NCBI RefSeq assembly: GCF_000412185.1
Contig: NZ_ASJA01000010.1
Location: 54,618-118,617, forward strand
Source of the DNA: Euryhalocaulis caribicus
GTDB taxonomy: Bacteria > Pseudomonadota > Alphaproteobacteria > Caulobacterales > Maricaulaceae
Direction of reading: 5' to 3'
Length of the DNA: 64,000 bases
In this document: positions 1 to 8,119 of the stretch, piece by piece
How positions within the stretch are numbered: position 1 is the stretch's first letter
How the letters are laid out: the number at the start of each line of letters is the position of its first letter
Program-made: the position numbers and the translations under genes
Notes under the pieces: model-generated
Told to the model about the DNA's origin: nothing
Databases searched by the model: none
What the model saw: the letters and a program-made list of their open reading frames with translations, nothing else

Positions 1-1
1 T

Positions 2-658
2 GAACGTGGATTCCTTAAACCCGGTGACAAGGTTCCTTCTGAACATGCCCTGATGAGGGAGTTCGGCGTTTCGCGCATGACTGCGCACCGTGCGCTCAAA
101 GAACTCAAGGATGCGGGCATTCTTCATAGTGTGATGGGCGTGGGAACCTTCATCGCCACGGCCAAACCCCAAGGCAACCTGATAACACTGAGAAATATTG
201 CCGAGGAAATCAGGGGCCGGGGCCACGAATATCATGCGGATGTCATCCAGAATACGCGCGAGAAAGCCAGTCCCAAGATGGCTGACCGGTTGGGTCTTGC
301 AACCGGTTCTCACGTTTTTCATTCGATTATAGTCCACCGTGAAGCTGGCATTCCTATTCAGCTTGAAAACCGTTATGTAGTTGCGTCAATTCTACCAGCT
401 TATGGCGAACTGGATTTTAATACTACGACGCCAAACGAATACCTGATGAAAGCGGCCCAGTTGCAGAGGGTTGAACATCGCGTGCGCGCGGTGCTGCCCA
501 CATCGGAATCATGCCGCCTGCTTGAAATCGAGCCGGATGAACCCTGTCTGCTCGTGACGCGCCGCACATGGAGCCAGCAACGCATCGTATCACTGGCCCG
601 ACTCGTGCATCCCGGAACCCGTTTCGAGTTCAAGGATAGTTTTGAACCGGGCGGTTGA
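2..658 (+). CDS. hutC: HutC-like GntR family transcriptional repressor (5' partial)
   Basis: The reading frame is open from base 2, before any start codon, so the N-terminus lies outside the window. The first ~55 visible residues are a GntR winged helix (GDKVPSEHALMREFGVSRMT, then a GVGTFIA end). The rest is a UTRA effector domain with HutC-type signatures (IQLENRYV, TPNEYLM, EPCLLVTRRTW, LVHPGTRFEF). HutC proteins repress histidine-utilisation genes and are released by urocanate. A TGTATATACA palindrome of the HutC operator type lies before the TonB receptor gene at 6009, which suggests that receptor is a target. The stop codon abuts that of the convergent reductase gene with no terminator between. 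The HutC subfamily is fairly sure; the ligand is inferred. Confidence 0.85.
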   Translation, partial: ERGFLKPGDKVPSEHALMREFGVSRMTAHRALKELKDAGILHSVMGVGTFIATAKPQGNLITLRNIAEEIRGRGHEYHADVIQNTREKASPKMADRLGLATGSHVFHSIIVHREAGIPIQLENRYVVASILPAYGELDFNTTTPNEYLMKAAQLQRVEHRVRAVLPTSESCRLLEIEPDEPCLLVTRRTWSQQRIVSLARLVHPGTRFEFKDSFEPGG

Positions 659-2494
659 TCACACGCCAAAATCCTCAACATGAATATGCTCGGACGGAAC
701 ATTGAGTCCCAGCAGCATTTTTGTGCTCGCTTCAACCAGAGCCGGCGGCCCGCACAGCAGGAATTCCGCTTTCAAAAGATCCTTGTCCCAGACTTTCAGA
801 TCCCTTTTGGCTGTCTCGTGGATCAAGCCTTTCCGCCCCGACCAGGATTCATCGTCACCCGGATCTGACAGAGCGACGACCCATCTGAATTCCGGCCGCT
901 GCTTTGCCAGGGTCTCGAATTCCTCCGAGTAGAGAATGTCTGCGCCCGTCCGGGCGCCATAGAAAAAGGTCACCGGGCGGCCGGCGCCATATTGCGAGTA
1001 TTCATGACGGATGAGCGAGCGCAGCGGCGCCATGCCAGAACCACCGCCTATCAACACCAGTTCAGAAGCTCTTTCGGTCGGACGGAACCGCCCGAAGGGG
1101 CCATGCAGAACTATTTCATCTCCAGGTTTCCGGGAAAAAATGTAGCTGGATCCAACGCCCCAGGAATGCTTGTCGCTGGCAGGCGGAACAGCGCGCACGT
1201 TCAGCACCAGCAGTTTGGGGTCCTCATGCGGTGCTGTTGCCATTGAATATGACCGTCTTTGAGAAGCCGGCGCCTCAATCCGCGCCGGAAGACCATGTTC
1301 AAACCAGCGGGCGCGCCACCCTTCCGGAATGTCGAAAGAAGCCGATTCCATCGCCCCCTCGGGTATTTCCACCTGGACGTATTGTCCGGAGACTGGCGAC
1401 CGCGCCGGGCGGTCATTGAGCTTTACCGTGATTTCCTTGATAAAAGGCGCAATAAAACGCGTTTCGGTTACCCGCCCTGTCAAGGGTTTCGCCCCCAGTA
1501 CGCCTTCGGGCAGCTCAAGCCGGTCGTCATTCCGCGTCCTGTGTTGGCACGCGAGCCGGGCGCCGTTTCTCAGCTCACTGTCTGGCAACAGGCGCCGCTC
1601 AGTGGCCGTGGGTGGTCGGTCCGGCTCCACTCGAACCACGCATAGACCGCATGTTCCCGCCCCGCCGCAGTTCGAGGGCAGCTGGATGTCGCGCGCCGCC
1701 AAAGCGTCAAAATAGGACAGACCCGGCGCTAGAGCTTGCGATGCAGGCGAGGCGTCAGGAGCTTCGAGCGTGCACTGGATCCGCCTGCCCCGCCATCTCC
1801 GCATAGCAGAAATCAGATCAAAGTCCTGCAAACGGAAGCTGGAAAACAGGGTGATAAAGCCCGTGAGAGCCAGCCAGAGCGCACTTATCCCCGCGATGAT
1901 AATAAGCGGGTTATTGAAGTTGTCCCGCCCTGCATAATCCATTGTATGCAACATCCAGAACACGTCGAAGACGCGCCACACGTTATTGCGGCGGCTCAGG
2001 ATCCGGCCTGTTTCGCCATCAACGTAAAGGGTGGTTTCCCGCCCGTCGTCAAAATCGACTCTCCAGACAGGACCATCGTGAGTTCTAAGCTCCAGAAAGG
2101 GGGCTTCCCGTAATATCACGCGGGTTACCGGAGCGCTTCCGGAAAAATCCTCTCTCGCAATTTCCGCAGCTCTTTCGGAAGTAATGTCGAAGGGGGCGCC
2201 AGTTTCGGCTGAAACGAGCGACAATCCGTTTTCACCAACGATTTCATAGACTGACTGACCAAGAATGGTCCGCAATCGGACAATTCGCGCATCTGGCCCG
2301 GATCGCGCCGCTGTTTCAGCGTCCAGAGTGGCGGCGCTGGCCGGCAGCAAGTCATTGTCTCCTCTGACGCGGTCAGCACCTGAGACGGTTTGCATATTGA
2401 AGGCGGACATCATCAACCCGCTCAGGAGCCAGATCGTCATCTGAATCCCGACGATCAGGCCCAGCCACTTATGGAGCCATCGCATCGCGGCCAT
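659..2494 (-). CDS. PepSY membrane protein fused to 2Fe-2S ferredoxin and FAD/NAD(P) reductase
   Basis: A 611-aa protein predicted in the inner membrane. Residues ~10-32 and ~196-218 are membrane helices around a PepSY-type periplasmic region. Residues ~240-330 form a plant-type 2Fe-2S ferredoxin domain with Cys276, 282, 285 and 316. The C-terminus is an FNR-type flavoprotein reductase (RRSYSMA for FAD, GGGSGMAPLRSL for NAD, LLCGPP near the end) like the soluble half of NqrF. It probably passes NAD(P)H electrons across the membrane, for instance to reduce an imported metal chelate; that role is inference. The start at 2494 was chosen because its ATG overlaps the TGA of the upstream PepSY gene by one base (TGATG), indicating translational coupling. 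A longer in-frame extension to 2608 would lie inside that gene. Confidence 0.85.
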   Translation of the reverse strand: MAAMRWLHKWLGLIVGIQMTIWLLSGLMMSAFNMQTVSGADRVRGDNDLLPASAATLDAETAARSGPDARIVRLRTILGQSVYEIVGENGLSLVSAETGAPFDITSERAAEIAREDFSGSAPVTRVILREAPFLELRTHDGPVWRVDFDDGRETTLYVDGETGRILSRRNNVWRVFDVFWMLHTMDYAGRDNFNNPLIIIAGISALWLALTGFITLFSSFRLQDFDLISAMRRWRGRRIQCTLEAPDASPASQALAPGLSYFDALAARDIQLPSNCGGAGTCGLCVVRVEPDRPPTATERRLLPDSELRNGARLACQHRTRNDDRLELPEGVLGAKPLTGRVTETRFIAPFIKEITVKLNDRPARSPVSGQYVQVEIPEGAMESASFDIPEGWRARWFEHGLPARIEAPASQRRSYSMATAPHEDPKLLVLNVRAVPPASDKHSWGVGSSYIFSRKPGDEIVLHGPFGRFRPTERASELVLIGGGSGMAPLRSLIRHEYSQYGAGRPVTFFYGARTGADILYSEEFETLAKQRPEFRWVVALSDPGDDESWSGRKGLIHETAKRDLKVWDKDLLKAEFLLCGPPALVEASTKMLLGLNVPSEHIHVEDFGV

Positions 2495-3219
2495 CAGCCT
2501 GTCTCTCCTGAGGCCGAGCTCCGGCGACGTCCGAAACTGAAGAAAAGAAGACCGATTCCGGCGAATGCCGCCAGCAATCCCAGCGAGGCGGCGGCACGCA
2601 ACAGCCAATTGTTCACGTTCGCCCGATCTTCATAATCCATGATGTGCAACATCCAGACGAAATCGAAACCTCGCCAGAAATTATGGCGTCGCGACAGGAA
2701 CTCGGCTGTATCCGCATCAAAATAGAAAGTCGGTTCGTTGGCGCCGGAAAAATCCACGCGCCAGAGCGGAGGATCAGCCGCCTGGATCTCTTGCGGCAGA
2801 TTGCCTTCCAACAACGTCACTTGTTCGATTACACCCTCGCCAGCGTAGTGTTCTACAGCGAGCATACGCACCAGATCTTCGTCGACCGGAGAAATGTGGC
2901 CTCCGGAAGCCGCATCGACCAAGGTCTGTGAATTAGCTGACTTTACCCGGTAAACCGGGCCGCCGGCGAGCATGATCAGCTCGATCGACTGCGCCGAGGG
3001 ATAATTCTGGCTGACCCGGCCCGGGCCGACAGAAACCCGATTCCAGTCGATCTTTTGTGACTCCACCGGTCGCACCAAGTGATCGCCGTGAATGAAGTCA
3101 AGCGGAATGACTGTCATGTAAACGCCGCTCAGGGTCCAGAGCACGGCCTGAACCCCGACAATCAACGTCAGCCATTTATGATACTTCCGGAAGAAAGATA
3201 CGGCGCGCATTGAGGACAA
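2494..3219 (-). CDS. PepSY domain-containing inner-membrane protein
   Basis: A 241-aa protein with an N-terminal membrane helix (HKWLTLIVGVQAVLWTLSG) and a second helix near the C-terminus, enclosing a PepSY-like periplasmic region. It is a clear paralogue of the membrane half of the next gene: both contain HKWL..IVG.Q near the start, then RR(H/N)N.WR.FD..WMLH.MDY and a NN(W/P)L stretch before helix 2. It lacks the ferredoxin and reductase domains, so the two proteins may form a heterodimer in which only one partner carries redox centres. It lies 69 bp downstream of the TonB receptor gene behind a terminator-like hairpin and is coupled by a one-base overlap to the downstream reductase. Start alternatives are Met1 and Met4. 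Substrate unknown. Confidence 0.8.
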   Translation of the reverse strand: MSSMRAVSFFRKYHKWLTLIVGVQAVLWTLSGVYMTVIPLDFIHGDHLVRPVESQKIDWNRVSVGPGRVSQNYPSAQSIELIMLAGGPVYRVKSANSQTLVDAASGGHISPVDEDLVRMLAVEHYAGEGVIEQVTLLEGNLPQEIQAADPPLWRVDFSGANEPTFYFDADTAEFLSRRHNFWRGFDFVWMLHIMDYEDRANVNNWLLRAAASLGLLAAFAGIGLLFFSFGRRRSSASGETG

Positions 3220-3233
3220 AGCTCCGCTTCAAG

Positions 3234-3279
3234 AAAAAAAGGACCGGGCGCGCGGGTGGAGGATCGCGCGCGCCCGGTT
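3234..3279 (-). terminator. Rho-independent terminator after the TonB receptor gene
   Basis: On the minus strand an ACCGGGCGCGCG / CGCGCGCCCGGT stem is followed by a run of seven T. It lies between the receptor stop (3289) and the PepSY start (3219), so it should reduce transcription of the two PepSY genes relative to the receptor. Confidence 0.8.
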
Positions 3280-3288
3280 CAACTCGCC

Positions 3289-6009
3289 CTAGTAAAGGGA
3301 GTACCGGAGACGAGCGTAGAATCGACGACCCAGAAGATCATAAGTCATCGTGTCGGTATTGGCGTCCGTCCAGCTCTGGATGTACGGCGGTTCCTCGTCG
3401 AAAAGGTTATCAACGCCGGCAGCCAGGGAAACTCGTTCCGAGACAGCATAGCTCAGCTGGGCGTTATGATAGAAAACGTCCGGTGTCTGGTAGCCGATAT
3501 CTCCCTTCGCGGCGTTGAAGTCAGTCGCCTCGCCAATCCACTGGATCGAGTAGGCTCCGCTCCATTTCTCCCCAGCCAGGGCAAAGCTCGCATTACCGCG
3601 CCACTCCGGATATCCGCCATTACCACCGCCGATGAAGCCATCAAAAACGATTGGGTCAGCCCCCTCAAACGGCGTGACCTCGTATTTCTTGAGATAGGTC
3701 ACGTTGAGGTCGATGCTGGCGTCCAGTCCACCAAGATCAAATCCGTAGATCGTCGCAAAATCGATGCCCTCGACCTCTTCACGACCCGTGTTCACCGGTT
3801 GGGCCGACAGGAAGTCGATTTCCCCGCTGATCGGATTCCGGGTGAAGCTTTCAGGGCTACAGAAGGGGTGACTCAGCCCCTGGGATTCGTAACAGGTCGC
3901 GAGCTTGGTCGATCCCGGGATAGCGCGAATAGCGTCCTGAATGTCGATATTGAAGTAATCGACTGTGAAGGTGAGACCTTCGGTGAAGACGGGCTGCCAG
4001 ACAGCTCCGATCGTATAGGATTCTGCGCTTTCCGGTTTCAGGTCCTGGTTGCCGCCCACCGTTGTCAGGATGGTGTTGCTCAACTGGACAAAGTCTTCCG
4101 GCACGCCATCGGCGCGGCAATTTACCGCCACGGTGGAACTGGCGGGAAGAGTGCCATAACCGCTGCAAGGATCAGTTGTCGTGAGATTGCCTTCGGCTAC
4201 GCCCCCGAACAGCTCCGGTACATTGGGAACCCGGAATGCCGTGCCGAGGGTAGCGCGCGCGCGGAACTGCGGAACGACCTGCCAGTCAACACCCAGCTTG
4301 TAGTTGGTATCGCCGCCGAAAAGGTCATAATCGGAATAACGTAGAGCCGTATCGATCGTCAGGCGATCAAAAAACGGCTTGTTTTCAAGCACTGGAATGG
4401 AAAGTTCGACGAAGCCTTCCGTTGCGGTGGTCTCGCCCGAGATCGGGTCCTGCTGATTGGTGTTGGCCACGCCAAGCACCGTCAACGGATCAGGATCACG
4501 CCAGCCCTTCTCTTTGCGGTAAACCGCCCCAAGCGCGAAGGCCAAGGGCCCCGCAGGCAACTCAAACAGCTCGCCGGTCAGATCCGCACTAAGGCTGAGC
4601 TGCTCGTTGCCGCCCGTATCCCGCATTGTGAACAGAGCGTAATCGAGCGCCTCGTCGCTGAGATCTCCGAATCCGAGATAATCGCCGCAAGGAATGCCAT
4701 TGCTTCCACAGATCGACGTATCCAACGTGTCGGCGACGCGCTCGAGATTCGCAATATTGGTTGCGCCGTCCACAGCGGTGTTGCGGCCATAATTCGCCGC
4801 GGCCTCCCAACTCCACCCGTTTGGCAACTGACCATCAAAACCGCCTACGACCCGCCAGGTATCGACATCCTGAAAGAATTCCCGCGGACCGGCTTCAAGC
4901 AGACGGCGGCGTTGCAGCAGGATATCGTCACCCGTTGGATTGGTCGGATGACCCGCGCCGATGGGAATATCGATCAGGGTGCCGGGTGTGGCGATCTGGT
5001 CGGTTTCGCGGTGTGTGAAAAGGAACTCGGAGAAGAAATCGATGTCATCGGTGACATTCAGCCGACCGAACGAGGTCACCGAATATCGCTCGATCGGGCT
5101 GACCGCATTCAGGTAGGGGAAGTAAGCGAAATTATGCTTCGCAGGATCATAGGTCTCGTAGAAATCACCGTCGCCACCGGGATTCTGGTTGAAGTTGATG
5201 CGCGTACCATCGGGCAACAGGGCACGTCCGCCGATCGTGCTTGAGCTTCCGAAACATTCGAGCGCGCCATTGACCTCTCCCAAGGCGCAAGGCTCGCGAT
5301 CCGCCATATTGACGGTTCCTGTTTTCTGATAGCTGAACGAGGCAGTAATGTTACCGCGGTCTCCACTCAGCCCCCACAGCAGATCGGCGTTATACTCCTT
5401 GCCATCTCCTTCGCCAGTGACGCCATAACGGCCACTCGCCTCAAGCCCCTCGAACTCCCGCGTAATGATGTTCACCACGCCGGCAACAGCATCCGCGCCA
5501 TAAACCGCTGACGCGCCATCCTTCAGCACTTCGATCCGTTCAATGACAGACACCGGGATAACTGACAGGTCCACCGAGCTGTTTGCACCCGTGCCCCCGC
5601 TCACGACACGGCGGCCGTTTAACAACACCAGCGTCCGGTTCACGCCCAGACCGCGCAGGTTAACCTGCGTCGTGCCCCAGCCATTGGATGTCCAGTATGC
5701 GCTTGTCTGGCTTCCGGCAAAGCCCGCCGTCGACGGAAGCCGGTCAAGCAACTGATCGACGGCCATAACACCAGTATTGTCGATCTCCGGCTTGCTGACC
5801 ACGTTTGCCGGTCCAAGTCCGGTAATATCCTGGCGTTTGATACGGCTGCCGGTGACAACGATCTGATCAGATTGCTGCGCCTCGGCGGATTGCCGGGCCT
5901 CCATAGCCTCCGATTGGCTCTCTTGCGCGAGGACCGCCGCCGGCCCCAGAAGCGCCCCCGTAAAGGCTGATGTCACCAGTAGCTGAGACAGGCGTTTGCG
6001 CGTGTTCAT
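3289..6009 (-). CDS. TonB-dependent outer-membrane receptor
   Basis: A 906-aa outer-membrane transporter. A Sec signal peptide (about residues 1-29, ending VLAQ) is followed by a TonB-box-like DQIVVTGSRIKRQD, a plug domain (VDQLLDRLP, VNLRGLG..RTLVLLNGRR, YGADAVAGVVNIITRE) and a 22-strand-type barrel ending in aromatic YSLY. The start at 6009 was preferred to 6027 because GGGGAGAT lies just upstream and the signal peptide begins there. The HutC-type operator in the promoter and the PepSY/reductase genes downstream suggest uptake of a histidine-related compound or a metal complex. The substrate cannot be read from the sequence. Length and composition are typical of the large receptors of Caulobacterales-like bacteria. 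Confidence 0.92.
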   Translation of the reverse strand: MNTRKRLSQLLVTSAFTGALLGPAAVLAQESQSEAMEARQSAEAQQSDQIVVTGSRIKRQDITGLGPANVVSKPEIDNTGVMAVDQLLDRLPSTAGFAGSQTSAYWTSNGWGTTQVNLRGLGVNRTLVLLNGRRVVSGGTGANSSVDLSVIPVSVIERIEVLKDGASAVYGADAVAGVVNIITREFEGLEASGRYGVTGEGDGKEYNADLLWGLSGDRGNITASFSYQKTGTVNMADREPCALGEVNGALECFGSSSTIGGRALLPDGTRINFNQNPGGDGDFYETYDPAKHNFAYFPYLNAVSPIERYSVTSFGRLNVTDDIDFFSEFLFTHRETDQIATPGTLIDIPIGAGHPTNPTGDDILLQRRRLLEAGPREFFQDVDTWRVVGGFDGQLPNGWSWEAAANYGRNTAVDGATNIANLERVADTLDTSICGSNGIPCGDYLGFGDLSDEALDYALFTMRDTGGNEQLSLSADLTGELFELPAGPLAFALGAVYRKEKGWRDPDPLTVLGVANTNQQDPISGETTATEGFVELSIPVLENKPFFDRLTIDTALRYSDYDLFGGDTNYKLGVDWQVVPQFRARATLGTAFRVPNVPELFGGVAEGNLTTTDPCSGYGTLPASSTVAVNCRADGVPEDFVQLSNTILTTVGGNQDLKPESAESYTIGAVWQPVFTEGLTFTVDYFNIDIQDAIRAIPGSTKLATCYESQGLSHPFCSPESFTRNPISGEIDFLSAQPVNTGREEVEGIDFATIYGFDLGGLDASIDLNVTYLKKYEVTPFEGADPIVFDGFIGGGNGGYPEWRGNASFALAGEKWSGAYSIQWIGEATDFNAAKGDIGYQTPDVFYHNAQLSYAVSERVSLAAGVDNLFDEEPPYIQSWTDANTDTMTYDLLGRRFYARLRYSLY

Positions 6010-6059
6010 GATATCTCCCCGATCCATACGTTAACTGGAACGCGCAACCTGCTTGAACC

Positions 6060-6075
6060 TGTATATACATGTCAA
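6060..6075 (-). promoter_or_regulatory. Predicted promoter -35 box with overlapping HutC-type operator
   Basis: On the minus strand TTGACA (6075-6070) is followed at once by the perfect palindrome TGTATATACA (6069-6060), which matches the core of known HutC operators. It sits about 50 bp upstream of the receptor start. The -10 at 17-bp spacing (GCAGGT) is weak. Repressor binding here would block the -35 region. Confidence 0.6.
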
Positions 6076-6222
6076 CAGGGGATGTTTGATTCCGCTATCT
6101 TTCTATCGAAAATGTGATGAGCGGACATGCCGAACAATCATGATTATCGAGGACATGACCCCGACGCGTGGTTTGCAGCTTCTATCCCACGCCAAGCAAC
6201 CTCATCGCTTCCAACAACCGCT

Positions 6223-6621
6223 TCAGGCCTCGAGGCCACCTGCATAATGACGCGGCATCGGCAGGTAGAGAACGCCGCCGCCCCGGAAAAGCATGAATCC
6301 GAGCCGTCCGGTCTCTTCCGATGTCACATCAAGATCAACGAACCGGTACTCCGGCACGGTGATGCCGCGTTTCGCCAGCTCCGCCTCGAGAAAGGCGGCC
6401 ATTGAGTCCGGCGCTGGCCGGGTTGTCATCTCTGCCAGCGGATAGTCCTCGTCCAGAAACAGGTAGCGACCGTCAGGAAGGTTCTGCATGCTGATATCAA
6501 TGCCGCGCTGATGGAGCAAATCTTCCACGTTCCTCAGTGAAAGCGGAAACCGGACATACATCATCACCGCAAGGCGGATCACCTCGGGCGATGTCTTGAA
6601 GTAGCGGAAGGGATTGGCCAT
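6223..6621 (-). pseudogene. Chimeric ORF: transposase N-terminus joined to an unknown C-terminal fragment
   Basis: The first 44 residues equal the N-terminus of the IS6-family transposases at 10.1 and 14.7 kb. From residue 45 (MQNLPDGRYLFLDEDYPLAE) the sequence is unrelated and runs 88 residues to the stop, in frame. The tail looks like real protein (acidic, LGFMLFRGGGVLYLPMPRHY near the end), but I do not recognise its family. The likeliest reading is a host gene whose 5' part was replaced when an IS6 element inserted or was deleted, so the tail is a 3' remnant. The fusion is in frame and could be translated from the transposase start. Whether it is expressed is unknown. Confidence 0.55.
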
Positions 6622-6678
6622 CCGGAAACGCTGGGGGCGTCAGGGCCGCGGCTCAAGCCGGTTTCCTCTGATAATGCC
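6490..6678 (-). mobile_element. IS6-family element remnant (transposase 5' end plus one terminal repeat)
   Basis: This retains the terminal repeat (GGCATTATCAGAGGAAACCGG, read on the minus strand, partial motif) and the first 44 transposase codons. Homology to the full copies ends abruptly at about 6490. Orientation matches the two complete copies. Confidence 0.8.
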
Positions 6679-6775
6679 CCACTGACCTCCAGGAGAGCCC
6701 CGAAAAACAAGAAAAACTGCGCACCGATCATCGCGCATTTGACAGTTTGGATTATGGCTGGGACAGTGCTCTAAG

Positions 6776-7015
6776 GTGCTGCATTATGCAGTTTCTTGCA
6801 CCGCTCTAGCTGGTCCAGCCAAGCCCTCAAAACATCGCGTCTCGGTCAATCTCTCATCGGAAGAATATCGCGAGCTGGAAGCTCTTGCGAAAAAGACGCG
6901 GATTTCCAAGGCGTGGCTTGGCCGTCAGCCAATCATTAAGTTCCTTGATCGCTACCGCGACCGGGATCTTCAGTTGCCGCTCGATCTTGCCACGCCACGA
7001 CAAAGCGGGGACTAA
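6776..7015 (+). CDS. Ribbon-helix-helix DNA-binding protein
   Basis: A 79-aa protein with a ribbon-helix-helix core (KHRVSVNLSSEEYRELEALAKKTRISKAWLGRQ..I.FLDRY, residues ~20-60), the fold of CopG/Arc repressors and many antitoxins. The only plausible in-frame start is GTG at 6776; no ATG lies between the upstream stop at 6740 and the conserved core. The GTG is immediately followed by a 13-bp palindrome (CTGCATTATGCAG, 6779-6791) that could be its own operator. It ends 4 bp before a small ORF that is in turn coupled to the cation transporter gene, so an autoregulated metal-efflux operon is plausible. That role is inferred from position only. Confidence 0.6.
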   Translation: MLHYAVSCTALAGPAKPSKHRVSVNLSSEEYRELEALAKKTRISKAWLGRQPIIKFLDRYRDRDLQLPLDLATPRQSGD

Positions 7016-7019
7016 AAAC

Positions 7020-7193
7020 ATGAACCGGCACACCCTCTCGGATACGCAGATCGTCCCCGGAATCGCTACCACCGGCGTCTTCAATTCCGCCAACCTTGAG
7101 ACGGCGCAGGCCGGAGGGCTTACGCTGTTTTGGAGCCACCGGCTTCAGGACCTGGTCGAGTTTATCGGCGCGACGAAAGGACAAACCCCATGA
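7020..7193 (+). CDS. Small protein coupled to the CDF transporter gene
   Basis: A 57-aa ORF beginning at ATG 7020, 4 bp after the stop of the ribbon-helix-helix gene, with GCGGGGA as a possible ribosome site. Its TGA overlaps the ATG of the CDF transporter by four bases (ATGA), so translation of the two would be coupled. The sequence has no cysteine pair or metal-binding motif, no membrane helix and no family I recognise. It could be a genuine small operon member or merely a leader that couples translation. The tight spacing on both sides is the main support. Confidence 0.4.
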   Translation: MNRHTLSDTQIVPGIATTGVFNSANLETAQAGGLTLFWSHRLQDLVEFIGATKGQTP

Positions 7194-8119
7194 ACCAGGC
7201 ACATGGCGGTCACGCCGGACACATGCCATCCAGCGGACGTGGAATGGCGATCTCGGCCTGGCTCACAGGCATCTATTTCATCATCGAGATGGGCATCGGC
7301 CTCTGGACGGGCTCGATTGCGGTCATCTCGGACGCTCTCCATACCTTTTCGGCGGTCGGCGGCGTGCTGGTCGCAATCGTCGCCGCCAAACTCGCCCATC
7401 GCCCGGCCGACGAGGATCGCAGCTTTGGCTGGTACCGCGCCGAAATCATCGGCGCGCTCGTCAATGGCGGCTTTCTGCTCGGCATGGCCCTTATCGTCAT
7501 CGTCATGGGCGCGATGCGGCTCGCCGACCCGATTGAGCTGCCGACCACCCCGATGCTGCTCGCCGCAGCGGGCGGGCTGGTGACGGAATTCATCTCGCTC
7601 GGCCTGATCTGGAAACAAAGCAAGAGCGATCTCAACGTCAAGGGCGCGCTCTGGCACATCATCCAGACCTTCATCGGTAGCCTGATCATTATCGTCACCG
7701 CCCTGGTGATTTACTTCACCGGGTTCCTGCTGATCGACCCGATCCTCGGCATGGCCTTCGGCTTTGTCCTGCTCTGGGCAAGCTGGGGCATTCTGCGCGA
7801 CTCCGCCCATCTGTTGATGGAAGGCACACCGTCCGACGTCAGCCTGTCCGATGTCACCGGCGCACTGGAGCAGGTTGAGGGCGTTGCGAACGCCCACCAC
7901 ATCCATGCTTGGGCTCTGACCAGTGGTCGTTACGTCTTCTCCGGTCATGTGCGCGTCGCCGACGGCACCGATCCGCAAGCCGTCCTGTCGGCAGCGCACG
8001 CCATGCTCAAGGAAAAATTCGAGTTCTTCTTCGTCACCTTGCAGGTCGAGGACACCTGCCTTGACGAATCCGGGGCCGAGGCCATCGACGTGACCCGTGC
8101 GGCCAGAGGCCGGAAATGA
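7190..8119 (+). CDS. Cation diffusion facilitator (CzcD-like) with altered metal site
   Basis: A 309-aa inner-membrane transporter of the CDF family. It has a His-rich N-terminus (MNQAHGGHAGHM), six predicted helices (DALHTFSA in TM2, DPILGMAFGFVLLWASWGILRDS in TM6) and a cytoplasmic C-terminal domain (VEGVANAHHIHAWALTSGRYVFSGHVRV). CDF proteins export Zn, Co, Cd or related ions by proton antiport. The canonical transport site is HxxxD in both TM2 and TM5. Here TM2 reads His51-xxx-Ala55 and TM5 His156-xxx-Thr160, so both aspartates are missing. Substrate or mechanism may therefore differ. It overlaps the next gene by 4 bp (ATGA), forming an operon with DMT transporters. Confidence 0.85.
   Translation: MNQAHGGHAGHMPSSGRGMAISAWLTGIYFIIEMGIGLWTGSIAVISDALHTFSAVGGVLVAIVAAKLAHRPADEDRSFGWYRAEIIGALVNGGFLLGMALIVIVMGAMRLADPIELPTTPMLLAAAGGLVTEFISLGLIWKQSKSDLNVKGALWHIIQTFIGSLIIIVTALVIYFTGFLLIDPILGMAFGFVLLWASWGILRDSAHLLMEGTPSDVSLSDVTGALEQVEGVANAHHIHAWALTSGRYVFSGHVRVADGTDPQAVLSAAHAMLKEKFEFFFVTLQVEDTCLDESGAEAIDVTRAARGRK

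Noticed and set aside
3256..4344. 362-codon plus-strand open frame inside the TonB receptor gene
   Set aside because: It is antisense to a receptor with a full set of motifs; its translation shows no domain. High GC content produces such shadow frames.
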